From: Moraxella boevrei DSM 14165
GTDB lineage: Bacteria > Pseudomonadota > Gammaproteobacteria > Pseudomonadales > Moraxellaceae
NCBI RefSeq assembly: GCF_000379845.1
Contig: NZ_KB903812.1
Location: forward strand, 1-64,000
Direction: 5' to 3'
DNA length: 64,000 nucleotides
The first letter of the stretch is position 1. Each line of letters starts with the position of its first letter. Shown here in pieces: positions 8,469-16,451 of the stretch. The notes under the pieces are model-generated. The model worked only from the letters and a program-made list of their open reading frames with translations. It was not told the origin of the DNA and made no database searches. The translations under genes were made by a program, and so were the position numbers.

Positions 8469-9545
8469 ATGAACAATCAACAACCATCAACTTGTCAAAC
8501 AAAAACTTGTAGCTTTCAAAGTAAACCCCTACAAAACACCAGCCTCACAACAATACCAACACTAAGCGAATTAACAAAACAACATTTGTCTACAGATAGA
8601 CAAGGCAAAAAACCCTTTCAATGGCAATTTTTATTGCCAAAATATTGGGGTATTTGGTTGATGATTGTCATCTTTTTGCCCTTGATGTATTTGCCATTGC
8701 GTTGGCAATTTAAACTGGGTAAAAATTTGGGTTTATTGATTTTTCATTTGGTAAAACGCCGTCAAAAAGATACATTGGTGAATTTTCAACTGATTTTTCC
8801 TGAAAAAAGTGAAGCAGAACGTTTTGACATGGCAAAACAAGTATTCATCAATGCTGGGGTTGGCTTGTTTGAAAGTTTGTGTGCTTGGTATCGTCCTGAT
8901 GTATTCACTCGGTGCGTTACCGTGTCTGGCTTACAACACATCAAGACCGCACAACAGCAAGGTAAAGCCGTTATTTTGTTGGGTGCTCATTATACCATGT
9001 TGGATTTAGCAGGGCGTTTGACTAGCATATTCTTACCGCTTGATGTGATGTATCGTCCGCAAAATAATTTTTTGTTAGAATGGTTGATTTTTAACGGTCG
9101 TCAACAAATTTTTAATACCCAAATCGCCAACCAAGATATGCGACTGTTGGCAAAAAACATCAAAGACGGACACATTGTTTGGTACACCCCTGACCAAGAT
9201 TTTGGGCTCAAACAAGGCGTTATGGCAAGCTTTTTTGGTGTGCCATCAGCGACGATTACCGCTCAACGACGTTTAGCGAAACTTGGTAACAAGCAAAACC
9301 CACCTGCGATTATCTTATTTCACAGCTACCGAGAAACACCTGTGGATATGCCAAACGGTCGCCGTCCACATTATCACTTACAGTTTTCGCCGATACTTGA
9401 GCATTACCCAAGCGATGATGAAGTAGCCGATGCGACACGTGTGAATGCGTTACTGGAACAATATATCCGTATTGACGCTACGCAATATATGTGGTTTCAT
9501 CGTCGCTTTAAAACGCAACCGAGTGGTAAAAACTATTATATTTAA
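8469..9545 (+). CDS. LpxL/HtrB-type lipid A late acyltransferase
   Basis: 358 aa. Family members transfer a secondary acyl chain from acyl-ACP to the lipid A precursor at the cytoplasmic face of the inner membrane. The N-terminal 45 residues are polar and low-complexity, then comes one membrane segment (about 62-77, IVIFLPLMYLPLRW). The catalytic HX4D motif is in GAHYTMLDLAGR (about 174-185). Downstream blocks DVMYRPQNN, GHIVWYTPDQDFG and SFFGVPSATI match the family. Which acyl position it modifies (LpxL versus LpxM) cannot be decided from sequence alone. The extended polar N-terminus is longer than usual; a later start cannot be excluded. Confidence 0.88.
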   Translation: MNNQQPSTCQTKTCSFQSKPLQNTSLTTIPTLSELTKQHLSTDRQGKKPFQWQFLLPKYWGIWLMIVIFLPLMYLPLRWQFKLGKNLGLLIFHLVKRRQKDTLVNFQLIFPEKSEAERFDMAKQVFINAGVGLFESLCAWYRPDVFTRCVTVSGLQHIKTAQQQGKAVILLGAHYTMLDLAGRLTSIFLPLDVMYRPQNNFLLEWLIFNGRQQIFNTQIANQDMRLLAKNIKDGHIVWYTPDQDFGLKQGVMASFFGVPSATITAQRRLAKLGNKQNPPAIILFHSYRETPVDMPNGRRPHYHLQFSPILEHYPSDDEVADATRVNALLEQYIRIDATQYMWFHRRFKTQPSGKNYYI

Positions 9546-9698
9546 AAAATTGTTGCTTTTTACGACAAACGGTTATATTTTTTGCTTGAAAATGAGAGCC
9601 AAAGTAATTATAATCTTTTCCCTTATATAAGTATCTGAAATAACAATAATTATCGATAATTACAATCCATACTTTTATTGATTCTTTAAGGGGGAATC

Positions 9699-10562
9699 GT
9701 GCAAATAAACAAAAATTTGTTGGGCATTTTAACCATGACAGGTGTATTGGGCTTATCCGCCTGTTCTCAGTCTGAACCACTCAAACAAACGCAACCGTCT
9801 TCGGACGCAACACCAACTACTACCAACCAGCCAACTTATACCGTTAATGTAACAGGTGAAAATCCACCTTACATTTTTTCAGATGAAAAAGGCCATAAGA
9901 TCGGTTTAGAAGCAGATTTATTAACCGCTATCGGCGAAAAACAGGGGTTCAAAGTTAATATCGTCGCTCACCCTTGGCAAGGGATTTTTGACAATCTTAC
10001 CACAGGTAAAGCTGACCTCGTTTGTTCAGGTTTATTTATCACCCCTGAACGTGCGACAAAATACCAAATCACGCGTCCCTATATGCAAGCTAAATTAGGT
10101 AGTTTAGTGTCTGCTAATAGCACTATCAACAAATCAAATGACTTAGTCGGCAAAGTGGTGATGGGTCGTACTGGCGCAAATGTTTTTGAAGAAATTCTTA
10201 AAAATGAAGTATTAAAAGGTCAAGCAACCAATACACAAGGCTACCCTACCACTTATCTGGCGGTACAGGCACTTGCCCAACAAAAAGGCGATGCTGTATT
10301 TGCAGTAGAAACTACCTTAAAAGATATCCAAAAAAATCTACCTGAAAATGTCAAAACCAAGTACATCCCTTATGATGGGCATAAAGAGCCGATTTATGTG
10401 GGTTGTTTTGCCAAAAAAGGTCGTAGCGATGATTTAGTCAAAAAATTTGATACAGGTTTACAACAGTTGGCAGATGATGGTACTTTAGCAAAAATTATGA
10501 CCCAATGGACAGGTCAAGCGGATAGTTTGCCTAAAGTTGATATGACAACACTTTATAAGTAA
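9699..10562 (+). CDS. Amino-acid ABC transporter substrate-binding lipoprotein (orphan)
   Basis: 287 aa, starting at GTG 9699 with a strong AAGGGGG binding site 7 bp upstream. A lipoprotein signal peptide ends in LGLSAC (cysteine about 22). A short Thr/Pro-rich linker follows, then a bacterial extracellular solute-binding family 3 domain (YTVNVTGENPPYIFSDEKGH onward, GLFITPERATKYQITRPYM). The family delivers polar amino acids to an inner-membrane permease. No permease or ATPase gene is adjacent, so it must share components encoded elsewhere or act alone. It is followed by a terminator. Confidence 0.88.
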   Translation: MQINKNLLGILTMTGVLGLSACSQSEPLKQTQPSSDATPTTTNQPTYTVNVTGENPPYIFSDEKGHKIGLEADLLTAIGEKQGFKVNIVAHPWQGIFDNLTTGKADLVCSGLFITPERATKYQITRPYMQAKLGSLVSANSTINKSNDLVGKVVMGRTGANVFEEILKNEVLKGQATNTQGYPTTYLAVQALAQQKGDAVFAVETTLKDIQKNLPENVKTKYIPYDGHKEPIYVGCFAKKGRSDDLVKKFDTGLQQLADDGTLAKIMTQWTGQADSLPKVDMTTLYK

Positions 10563-10580
10563 TTTTAGCTTTTCTTAACA

Positions 10581-10606
10581 AAACACCAATTAATTAATTG
10601 GTGTTT
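10581..10606 (+). terminator. Terminator after the binding-protein gene
   Basis: AAACACCAAT (10581-10590) pairs perfectly with ATTGGTGTTT (10597-10606) around a TAATTA loop, followed by a T-rich tail. Confidence 0.85.
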
Positions 10607-10835
10607 TTATTTTTATCGCTGATAATTAGATAAATCAGAAAAAAATTGGTATAATTCGCTTTAATTTATGGGCAAAATAAGACCAACATCCTTAAAACAC
10701 TTTATAAAAATCATTACAAATTTTATTAAATTTGTTTTTCAAATTGACAAAACCAATGAATTACAAAATTTTAGCGAACAACATTGACTAAAATATTTTA
10801 CACAATCATCTTAATTTAACTTAAAAGAGAACCTT

Positions 10836-11885
10836 ATGAACGACAAAAAACGCATTCTCACAGGCATTACCACCACAGGCATTCCGCATTTGGGCAATTA
10901 TGTCGGTGCGATTCGGCCTGCCATACAAGCGTCAAATTCCGCTGAGATAGACGCTTTTTTCTTTTTGGCGGACTGGCACGCTCTGATTAAATGCCACGAC
11001 CCTGCCCAAATCGCCCACAGCACCAAAGCCATTACCGCCACTTGGCTTGCCTGCGGTCTTGACCCTGAAAAAATCGTGTTTTACCGCCAGTCCGACATTC
11101 CAGAAATCGCCGAATTGTCGTGGATTTTGAGCTGTCATTGTGCCAAAGGGCTGATGAACCGAGCTCACGCCTATAAAGCTCAAGTGGATATTAATAACGC
11201 CACGCCTGACACCGACCCCGATTTTGGCGTGAGTATGGGGCTATTTAGTTACCCTGTTTTGATGGCAGCAGATATTTTGATGTTTAATGCCGACCTTGTG
11301 CCTGTGGGTCGTGACCAAATTCAACACATTGAAATGGCACGAGACATGGCAGGCTCATTTAATTTTAAATTCTGTGATGACAAGCCGTTGTTTGTTTTGC
11401 CAAATGCCATGGTTGATGAAGACACGCCCCTACTCACAGGTCTTGACGGACGCAAAATGAGCAAATCCTATGGCAACACCATTCCTTTGTTTGGCGAAGA
11501 TATTAATATTGACGGCGAAAAAGCCCTAAAAAAAGCCATTATGCGGATTGTTACCAATAGCCAATTGCCAGAAGAACCCAAAAACCCAGACGACAGTACG
11601 ATTTTTGAAATTTATAAAGCCTTTGCAACGCCAAATGAAATTGCCGAATTAAAACTGCATTTTGAAACAGGCATTGGCTGGGGCGAAGCCAAAGAAATTT
11701 TATTTGAAAAAATTAATAGTGAAATCGCGCCATTTCGTGAAAAATATGTGTATTTAATGAAAAATCCCAAAGAAATGGAAGAGATTTTACAAATGGGGGC
11801 AGAAAAGGCTCGCCGTGAAAGTCGTAAAAGATTGGAAAAAGTGCGAAAACTCATCGGCATTAAACCTTTGGCGAAGTTGAAATAA
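10836..11885 (+). CDS. trpS: Tryptophanyl-tRNA synthetase
   Basis: 349 aa class Ic aminoacyl-tRNA synthetase charging tRNA-Trp. The HIGH-equivalent reads [10 protein letters not shown] (about 14-23) and the KMSKS loop is [10 protein letters not shown] (about 207-216). [13 protein letters not shown] and the C-terminal AREESRKR-like helix region are as expected. The upstream 270 bp contains no gene; a TATAAT near 10650 suggests a long leader of about 175 nt, in which I see no recognisable riboswitch or T-box. Only 34 bp separates it from the PAAR gene, which may read through from trpS. Confidence 0.96.
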   Translation: MNDKKRILTGITTTGIPHLGNYVGAIRPAIQASNSAEIDAFFFLADWHALIKCHDPAQIAHSTKAITATWLACGLDPEKIVFYRQSDIPEIAELSWILSCHCAKGLMNRAHAYKAQVDINNATPDTDPDFGVSMGLFSYPVLMAADILMFNADLVPVGRDQIQHIEMARDMAGSFNFKFCDDKPLFVLPNAMVDEDTPLLTGLDGRKMSKSYGNTIPLFGEDINIDGEKALKKAIMRIVTNSQLPEEPKNPDDSTIFEIYKAFATPNEIAELKLHFETGIGWGEAKEILFEKINSEIAPFREKYVYLMKNPKEMEEILQMGAEKARRESRKRLEKVRKLIGIKPLAKLK

Positions 11886-11919
11886 GCAGAAATTATTTAC
11901 CTAAGAGAAGGATACTTTT

Positions 11920-12453
11920 ATGAAGAAAGCAATCGCAGTAGATGGTGCTACTACATCGCATGGTGGTATCATTAAAGCCACCCAAAATAAATCAAGCACC
12001 GATGGACGTTACTGGCTGAGAGAGGATGATGGTTTTTTATGCCCCAAATGTAGCGTTTGGTCATCTATCATTCGCAGTAACACATTCATTAATGTTCATG
12101 GTAAGTATGTTGCCATGGTCAGTGACAAGCTTACTTGTGGTGCCATCATCACAGAACCCTTGCAACATCGAACCTTTGCTGGTGATAACAATCAAATGAT
12201 TGATAATAGCTACTTTAATATCGCTGATGACTTAGCAAATACCACCAAACAATATAAAGAACGCTTTCAACTCATAGATGACAATACAGGCTTGCCACTC
12301 CGTCAAATCAATTACCGCATAAAATTAGGCGAGAAAATCGTTGCGGTCGGTATCACTGACGATGATGGCTATACCAAAGTCATTGAATGCGACAACATGG
12401 AACAGGTGGAAGTAGAAATAGGTCTGACTCATGGAGATGATGATGCAGTTTAA
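11920..12453 (+). CDS. PAAR-domain protein with C-terminal transthyretin-like extension (T6SS spike tip candidate)
   Basis: 177 aa, preceded by a GAGAAGGA binding site. Residues 1-90 carry PAAR-like features: DGATTSHGGII near the start, a CPKC pair, and FINVHGKYVAMVSDKLTCGAII, the typical repeat that forms the sharpened tip on VgrG. Residues about 115-170 (RFQLIDDNTGLPLRQINYRI, then GITDDDGYT) resemble the extension that links PAAR tips to cargo. Its 3' end overlaps the metallopeptidase gene by 11-23 bp, implying translational coupling. No other T6SS genes are in the window, so delivery would depend on an apparatus encoded elsewhere. The PAAR assignment is by motif recognition. Confidence 0.8.
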   Translation: MKKAIAVDGATTSHGGIIKATQNKSSTDGRYWLREDDGFLCPKCSVWSSIIRSNTFINVHGKYVAMVSDKLTCGAIITEPLQHRTFAGDNNQMIDNSYFNIADDLANTTKQYKERFQLIDDNTGLPLRQINYRIKLGEKIVAVGITDDDGYTKVIECDNMEQVEVEIGLTHGDDDAV

Positions 12454-13120
12454 GCGTGCTTATCATGGAGGTCCTATTAGTGAGGCATCAGATTATACCA
12501 AACAGATACGTGTTCAAGTCACCAGAGGGCTAACGCCTGCTGAAATCACTATGGCAAGAAGCATATTCAAAAACAGTCTCAACTATCAGCAGGTAAAAAT
12601 CTGCCGTGGCAATCCGTTTCATAACCTAACGGGGAACGCCCAAGTACTCGGTAATAACATTACCTTTCCTGCTGATATTTATGATAAATACAGCAAAGGC
12701 AACAATGATTTTTCAAACGCTGCCGATCCCAACCACCAAGTGTGGTTTATACACGAGATGGTACATATTTGGCAAAATCAGCTAGGTAGATCCACCTTAG
12801 CACACGGTGCTTGTATTTTTGTTGGGGGCAAATATTTTGGTAGTGGTGGTACACAAAATGGTCAAGCATCTCATAGCCCCAAGGCTTATGATTATGACAT
12901 CGTCAAAGATGGTATTGATTTTCCTCATTATAGCATGGAGCAACAAGCTGAGGTTGTCTCGCATTATTTTAGAATTATTAAGTTTGGTCAAAAGGCAAAA
13001 TTTTATCATCTAAAAATATATTATGAAAAATGCTTAGATTCTTTCTTACAAAACCCAAGTGAGCCTTTATTGTTACCCAAAGACATTAAATGGATAGAAT
13101 GTTTTGATATAATAAAATAG
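12443..13120 (+). CDS. HExxH zinc-metallopeptidase-like protein, putative T6SS effector
   Basis: About 225 aa. In-frame ATGs occur at 12431, 12437, 12440 and 12443; GGAG at 12433-12436 is best spaced for 12443. A segment TPAEITMARSIFKNSLNYQQ precedes the catalytic motif FIHEMVHIWQ (HExxH, mid-protein). A later MEQQAEVVSHYF can supply the third, glutamate, zinc ligand. This arrangement matches proteins often labelled Vgr-related that are fused or adjacent to VgrG/PAAR genes. VgrG2b of Pseudomonas aeruginosa carries a metallopeptidase of this general kind that acts in the periplasm. No signal peptide is seen, as expected for cargo. The target is unknown. Confidence 0.75.
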   Translation: MQFKRAYHGGPISEASDYTKQIRVQVTRGLTPAEITMARSIFKNSLNYQQVKICRGNPFHNLTGNAQVLGNNITFPADIYDKYSKGNNDFSNAADPNHQVWFIHEMVHIWQNQLGRSTLAHGACIFVGGKYFGSGGTQNGQASHSPKAYDYDIVKDGIDFPHYSMEQQAEVVSHYFRIIKFGQKAKFYHLKIYYEKCLDSFLQNPSEPLLLPKDIKWIECFDIIK

Positions 13121-13130
13121 GGATTATTCC

Positions 13131-13628
13131 ATGAAAAAAACACCGCTAATGATACTGATATTGATGACCGTCATGCTTGCTGCCTGCAGAAAAGGCCCTA
13201 CAGAAGGTGGGGTCTTGATTGTCTTAAAAAACAATAGCCCTTGTTTTTATTTGTATGGCGAAGAACACAAAGACAAGTATGCAGAAGAATATATTTTGCA
13301 TCTTGCCAATCTAAATCCATCCGTAGATAATGAAAAAGAAGGGCAAACGCTCTTTTTTAGAGGTGAGCTGCCAACATTAAAAAATTCAGACAGTTGCTTT
13401 GTATTTCCCCAAGAGCTTGAATACCGTCTAAACGACATTTATGTAATAGCAAGCTCTAGCCACTACACCAGCTCCGACTTCTGCTTAGTAGAAAACAATG
13501 GCAAATTACAAATCAATCAAGCAGAGTATGTACCTGATTCGCAAGGTTGGCGTACACAAGTATGCAGTGATAAAGCATATAGCAACCATCGTGGCATTTG
13601 GTGGCGATTAAAGTGGGGATTTTTTTGA
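13131..13628 (+). CDS. Lipoprotein 1 of the T6SS-like cassette, putative immunity protein
   Basis: 165 aa with a lipoprotein signal peptide ending in VMLAAC (cysteine about 19), so probably periplasmic and membrane-anchored. The mature part starts GGVLIVLKNNSPCFYLY and ends with CSDKAYSNHRGIWWRLK; several cysteines suggest disulfides. It is clearly paralogous to the next gene. Small tandem lipoproteins of this look are annotated in related bacteria as putative T6SS immunity periplasmic lipoproteins. It starts 10 bp after the metallopeptidase stop codon. The immunity role is inferred from location and context. Confidence 0.75.
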   Translation: MKKTPLMILILMTVMLAACRKGPTEGGVLIVLKNNSPCFYLYGEEHKDKYAEEYILHLANLNPSVDNEKEGQTLFFRGELPTLKNSDSCFVFPQELEYRLNDIYVIASSSHYTSSDFCLVENNGKLQINQAEYVPDSQGWRTQVCSDKAYSNHRGIWWRLKWGFF

Positions 13629-13647
13629 TACAAAGCGAGAGTGTTTT

Positions 13648-14154
13648 ATGAAAAAATCACCGCTAATAATATTGGTATTGATGAGTGCCATACTGACCGC
13701 TTGTAGTAATGGAGAACCCAACGATGGTGGTGTGTTGATTACCCTAAAAGACAATCAGCCGTGTTTTTATTTGTATGACGAACATAATAATAATGAAAAG
13801 ACGTACAACTATCATCTACTTCTTGAGAATAGCGAACCATCTGTGAATAACGAAAAAGAAGGGCAAAGGATCTCTTTTACTGGCGACCTACCCATATTAA
13901 AAAGCCCTGAAAGCTGTTTTATGTTTTCAGACTTTAACTATAGACTAAATAACATTTATGTCGTATCTAGCAGTAAATATAGTGCCAGTGCTTACTTTTG
14001 TTTAGTAGAACATAGTGGAGCATTTGGAGCATTACAAATCAATCAAGCAGGATATGTACCCGATTCACACGGTTATTTTACTCAAATATGCACTGATAAA
14101 GCATATAGCAACCATCGTGGTCTTTGGTGGCGATTAAAGCGGTGGCTTTTTTGA
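13648..14154 (+). CDS. Lipoprotein 2 of the T6SS-like cassette, putative immunity paralogue
   Basis: 168 aa, paralogue of the preceding gene: same signal-peptide style (MKKSPLIILVLM, lipobox ILTAC), same opening GGVLITLKDNQPCFYLYD, same ending KAYSNHRGLWWRLKRW. The middle portions differ more (a GAFGALQINQAG stretch replaces GKLQINQAE), a pattern expected if duplicated immunity genes diverge to match different effectors. It is 19 bp downstream of copy 1 and 22 bp upstream of scpA, so the whole cassette appears embedded in the trpS-scpA transcript. Function is inferred. Confidence 0.75.
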   Translation: MKKSPLIILVLMSAILTACSNGEPNDGGVLITLKDNQPCFYLYDEHNNNEKTYNYHLLLENSEPSVNNEKEGQRISFTGDLPILKSPESCFMFSDFNYRLNNIYVVSSSKYSASAYFCLVEHSGAFGALQINQAGYVPDSHGYFTQICTDKAYSNHRGLWWRLKRWLF

Positions 14155-14176
14155 TATATTTTAAATTTATTTAATT

Positions 14177-14959
14177 ATGAACTTTTCTAGTATTCGTATT
14201 TTTGACACGCCAATCCAAAGCCTGCCTGACGATTTGTATATTCCGCCAGAAGCCTTTGCGGTGTGGCTTGAGCAATTTGAAGGCCCGCTTGATTTTTTGT
14301 TGTATCTTGTCAAAAAAAATAACTTTGACATTACAACCACCGCCATTTTGCCGATTACCGAGCAATATTTAAGTTATATCAACGACTTAGATGAAGCACA
14401 TTTTGAACTCGCAGGCGATTATTTGCTGATGGCAAGCACCTTAATTAATATCAAAAGTAGTCTATTATTACCAACTCCAAACCTACCTGATGATGAAAAA
14501 AATCCCACCAAACAGCTCATTCGCCGTCTTGAAGAATACGCCCAAATCAAAGCAGTGAGTAAAAAAATTGATGAATTAATCCGCTTAGAAAGAGATGTAT
14601 TTTTGGCATTTGCTAGCTTGCCAAGTCCAGAAGTTTTGGCAAAACAAATTCCGCCCTACCCTGCGAACTTACTTATGGATAGTTTAATTAAAATGCAAAT
14701 CAAGCCTGATTACCAAATGCACCACATCAAAACCGACCCTGTGCCACTTGCCGACCGTATGGCGAGTATCAGCCGAATTCTGGCAAATCGTGGAAAAGGA
14801 ACATTTGCCGATATTTTGGATAAATCACAGGGTCGATTGGGGGTGGTGGTAAGTTTTGTGGCGGTTTTGGAGTTAGCAAAACAAAAATTGATTAATTTTG
14901 GATTAATTGATGATAATACAATAAGTATCAATGAGTTAGACTTAATTTGGACCGCATAA
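14177..14959 (+). CDS. scpA: Segregation and condensation protein A
   Basis: 260 aa kleisin subunit of the Smc-ScpAB condensin, which bridges Smc heads and acts in chromosome organisation. The typical start is visible: FEGPLDFLLYLVKKNNFDI (about 34-52), then EQYLSYINDLDEAHFELAGDYLLMASTLINIKS. The C-terminal winged-helix region includes VVSFVAVLELAKQKLINF. The usual partner scpB is not adjacent; the next gene is convergent and unrelated. The gene ends at a bidirectional terminator. Confidence 0.92.
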   Translation: MNFSSIRIFDTPIQSLPDDLYIPPEAFAVWLEQFEGPLDFLLYLVKKNNFDITTTAILPITEQYLSYINDLDEAHFELAGDYLLMASTLINIKSSLLLPTPNLPDDEKNPTKQLIRRLEEYAQIKAVSKKIDELIRLERDVFLAFASLPSPEVLAKQIPPYPANLLMDSLIKMQIKPDYQMHHIKTDPVPLADRMASISRILANRGKGTFADILDKSQGRLGVVVSFVAVLELAKQKLINFGLIDDNTISINELDLIWTA

Positions 14960-14960
14960 A

Positions 14961-14990
14961 AAACCCTTAAATCTGTAAATTTAAGGGTTT
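14961..14990. terminator. Bidirectional terminator between scpA and the convergent signalling cluster
   Basis: AAACCCTTAAAT (14961-14972) pairs perfectly with ATTTAAGGGTTT (14979-14990), loop CTGTAA. A-rich flank on the left and T-rich on the right allow function in both directions. Confidence 0.85.
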
Positions 14991-15021
14991 TAACAATTTA
15001 TTAAAATTATTTCTATACTGC

Positions 15022-15699
15022 TTATTTTTTCGCTTTGTCTTCTGCCTGCTCACGTTGTTGTTCCTCTTGCAATGCACGTTCCGCACGCAACTCAAAACGT
15101 TCACCAGTGGCTTTAATCCCCCAAACCAACTCAACGAACGCTCGGTTATTAAGTAGCGGTTCATCTTCAATAATCAGCCAGTAGCCTTGGTTATTAATCC
15201 ACAAGAAAATAAAACTCGTGTTCGGCATTAACATATCAATGGTGGAGAAAAAGGATACTGCTTGTCCATGAATTGCCCAACCACGCTGTTGTTGACGTTG
15301 CAAAAAGTCAAAAAAGTCGGCCGCCGCCACACACAATGTATCTGCTTCTTGTTGGGTAAAGCCCATTTTTGCCAAACAGAACCCTTCATCCGAACCAATC
15401 GCCACACGGCGAGAACCCGACAAGCTCGCTGACACATACCGCAAAAAGTCATCTAGCTGAACGTGCGGTGCGACAATCGCTTTATCCACCACTTCCACCC
15501 AACCCTCTTCAATAAACATATCTAGCCACGTTTCGCTATAACGCTCGCTCCATTCGTGAGCGGTCATCGTTTGCTCAGGGGCAAGCATGGCTTGCAGGGC
15601 AAGTTGTTGCTCAGATGGGTTCACTTGGGAAAAACCATGTAATACACCCTCTGGGGTCAAAATCACATGATTAACAATCGGTTCGTTACTCGTCGCCAT
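15022..15699 (-). CDS. Unknown protein, last gene of the roadblock/GTPase cluster
   Basis: 225 aa, start at 15699 supported by AGGATAG. No signal peptide or membrane segment. The N-terminal third is acidic and tryptophan-containing (HEWSERYSETWLDMFIEEGW). The middle (GSRRVAIGSDEGFCLAKMGFT) and the C-terminal half (FSTIDMLMPNTSFIFLWI) could form an alpha/beta domain. The end is a highly charged E/Q/K/R coiled-coil-like tail (ERALQEEQQREQAEDKAKK). I do not recognise the family. Its separation from the GTPase by about 150 bp, containing an 8-bp inverted repeat (15751-15758/15781-15788), leaves open whether it is in the same transcript. Confidence 0.65.
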   Translation of the reverse strand: MATSNEPIVNHVILTPEGVLHGFSQVNPSEQQLALQAMLAPEQTMTAHEWSERYSETWLDMFIEEGWVEVVDKAIVAPHVQLDDFLRYVSASLSGSRRVAIGSDEGFCLAKMGFTQQEADTLCVAAADFFDFLQRQQQRGWAIHGQAVSFFSTIDMLMPNTSFIFLWINNQGYWLIIEDEPLLNNRAFVELVWGIKATGERFELRAERALQEEQQREQAEDKAKK

Positions 15700-15850
15700 A
15701 GGGCTATCCTTTTTTAAATACTAACTAAACTCTAGAAAATGGGTTAATTGTATCGTAATTTTGCCAAAATACAAAGTTCGTTACGATAAAAGGTAATATA
15801 TTTATCAACCAATTTATATTTTTAGCAACATTTTACAAGTTTTGGCAAAA

Positions 15851-16387
15851 TTACAAAATCGCATAAATCAATACACTAATCAGCTGTGCCATTTGCTCTT
15901 TATCACGGGCATCAACACTCATCACGTTCGCAGGAATGTTCATTTTTATTAACTCATCAGATAGATTCTGATGCAAATTCCATGGCATATTTTCCGCATG
16001 GGTAATCCCAACAATCATCGCACTACTGTGAATTAATGGCAAAAAACTTTCCATATAATCTTTCATGTCTTGCACAGGATCGGGATTTTCGGCATTGATT
16101 AATAAAATTAAACCCAACGCATTTTCACTTAAGATTTCCCACATGAAATCAAAGCGTTTTTGCCCTGGTGTGCCGTACAATCGCACTTGTTCACCTGTTG
16201 GCAATTTCATAAGGCCATAATCCATCGCCACCGTGGTGGTTTTTTTCATCAGTTTAACATCATCGCTGGCGTTTTCTTCGGTAGTGACAACTTCTTTATC
16301 CGATAACGAACGAATAGCTTGGGTTTTTCCTGCTCCGACAGGTCCTGCAAAAATAATTTTATAAATATCAGTTTGTGACATCGACAT
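15851..16387 (-). CDS. Small Ras-like GTPase (MglA/COG2229-like)
   Basis: 178 aa, with AGGA 7 nt before the ATG at 16387. P-loop GPVGAGKTQAIRSL (about 15-28). A switch I threonine region (KKTTTVAMDYG) is followed by switch II YGTPGQKRFDFMWE, where many GTPases have DTAGQ. The NKxD position reads THAEN, a noncanonical specificity motif, followed by SVDARD. Such GTPases pair with roadblock proteins as switches in MglA/MglB and in Streptomyces conservons. A roadblock gene is in this cluster, so a GTPase/roadblock pair is the natural reading. Biochemical specificity is unproven. Confidence 0.82.
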   Translation of the reverse strand: MSMSQTDIYKIIFAGPVGAGKTQAIRSLSDKEVVTTEENASDDVKLMKKTTTVAMDYGLMKLPTGEQVRLYGTPGQKRFDFMWEILSENALGLILLINAENPDPVQDMKDYMESFLPLIHSSAMIVGITHAENMPWNLHQNLSDELIKMNIPANVMSVDARDKEQMAQLISVLIYAIL

Positions 16388-16451
16388 TAAGTTATCCTAA
16401 TTTTAAAATTTTTTACCAAAACAAAATGTTATTTCTGACGATATTGTTAAG

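Noticed and set aside
10611-10835. Possible leader RNA or riboswitch before trpS
   Set aside because: The leader may be long, but no T-box, trp-type attenuator peptide with tandem Trp codons, or known riboswitch pattern was found.
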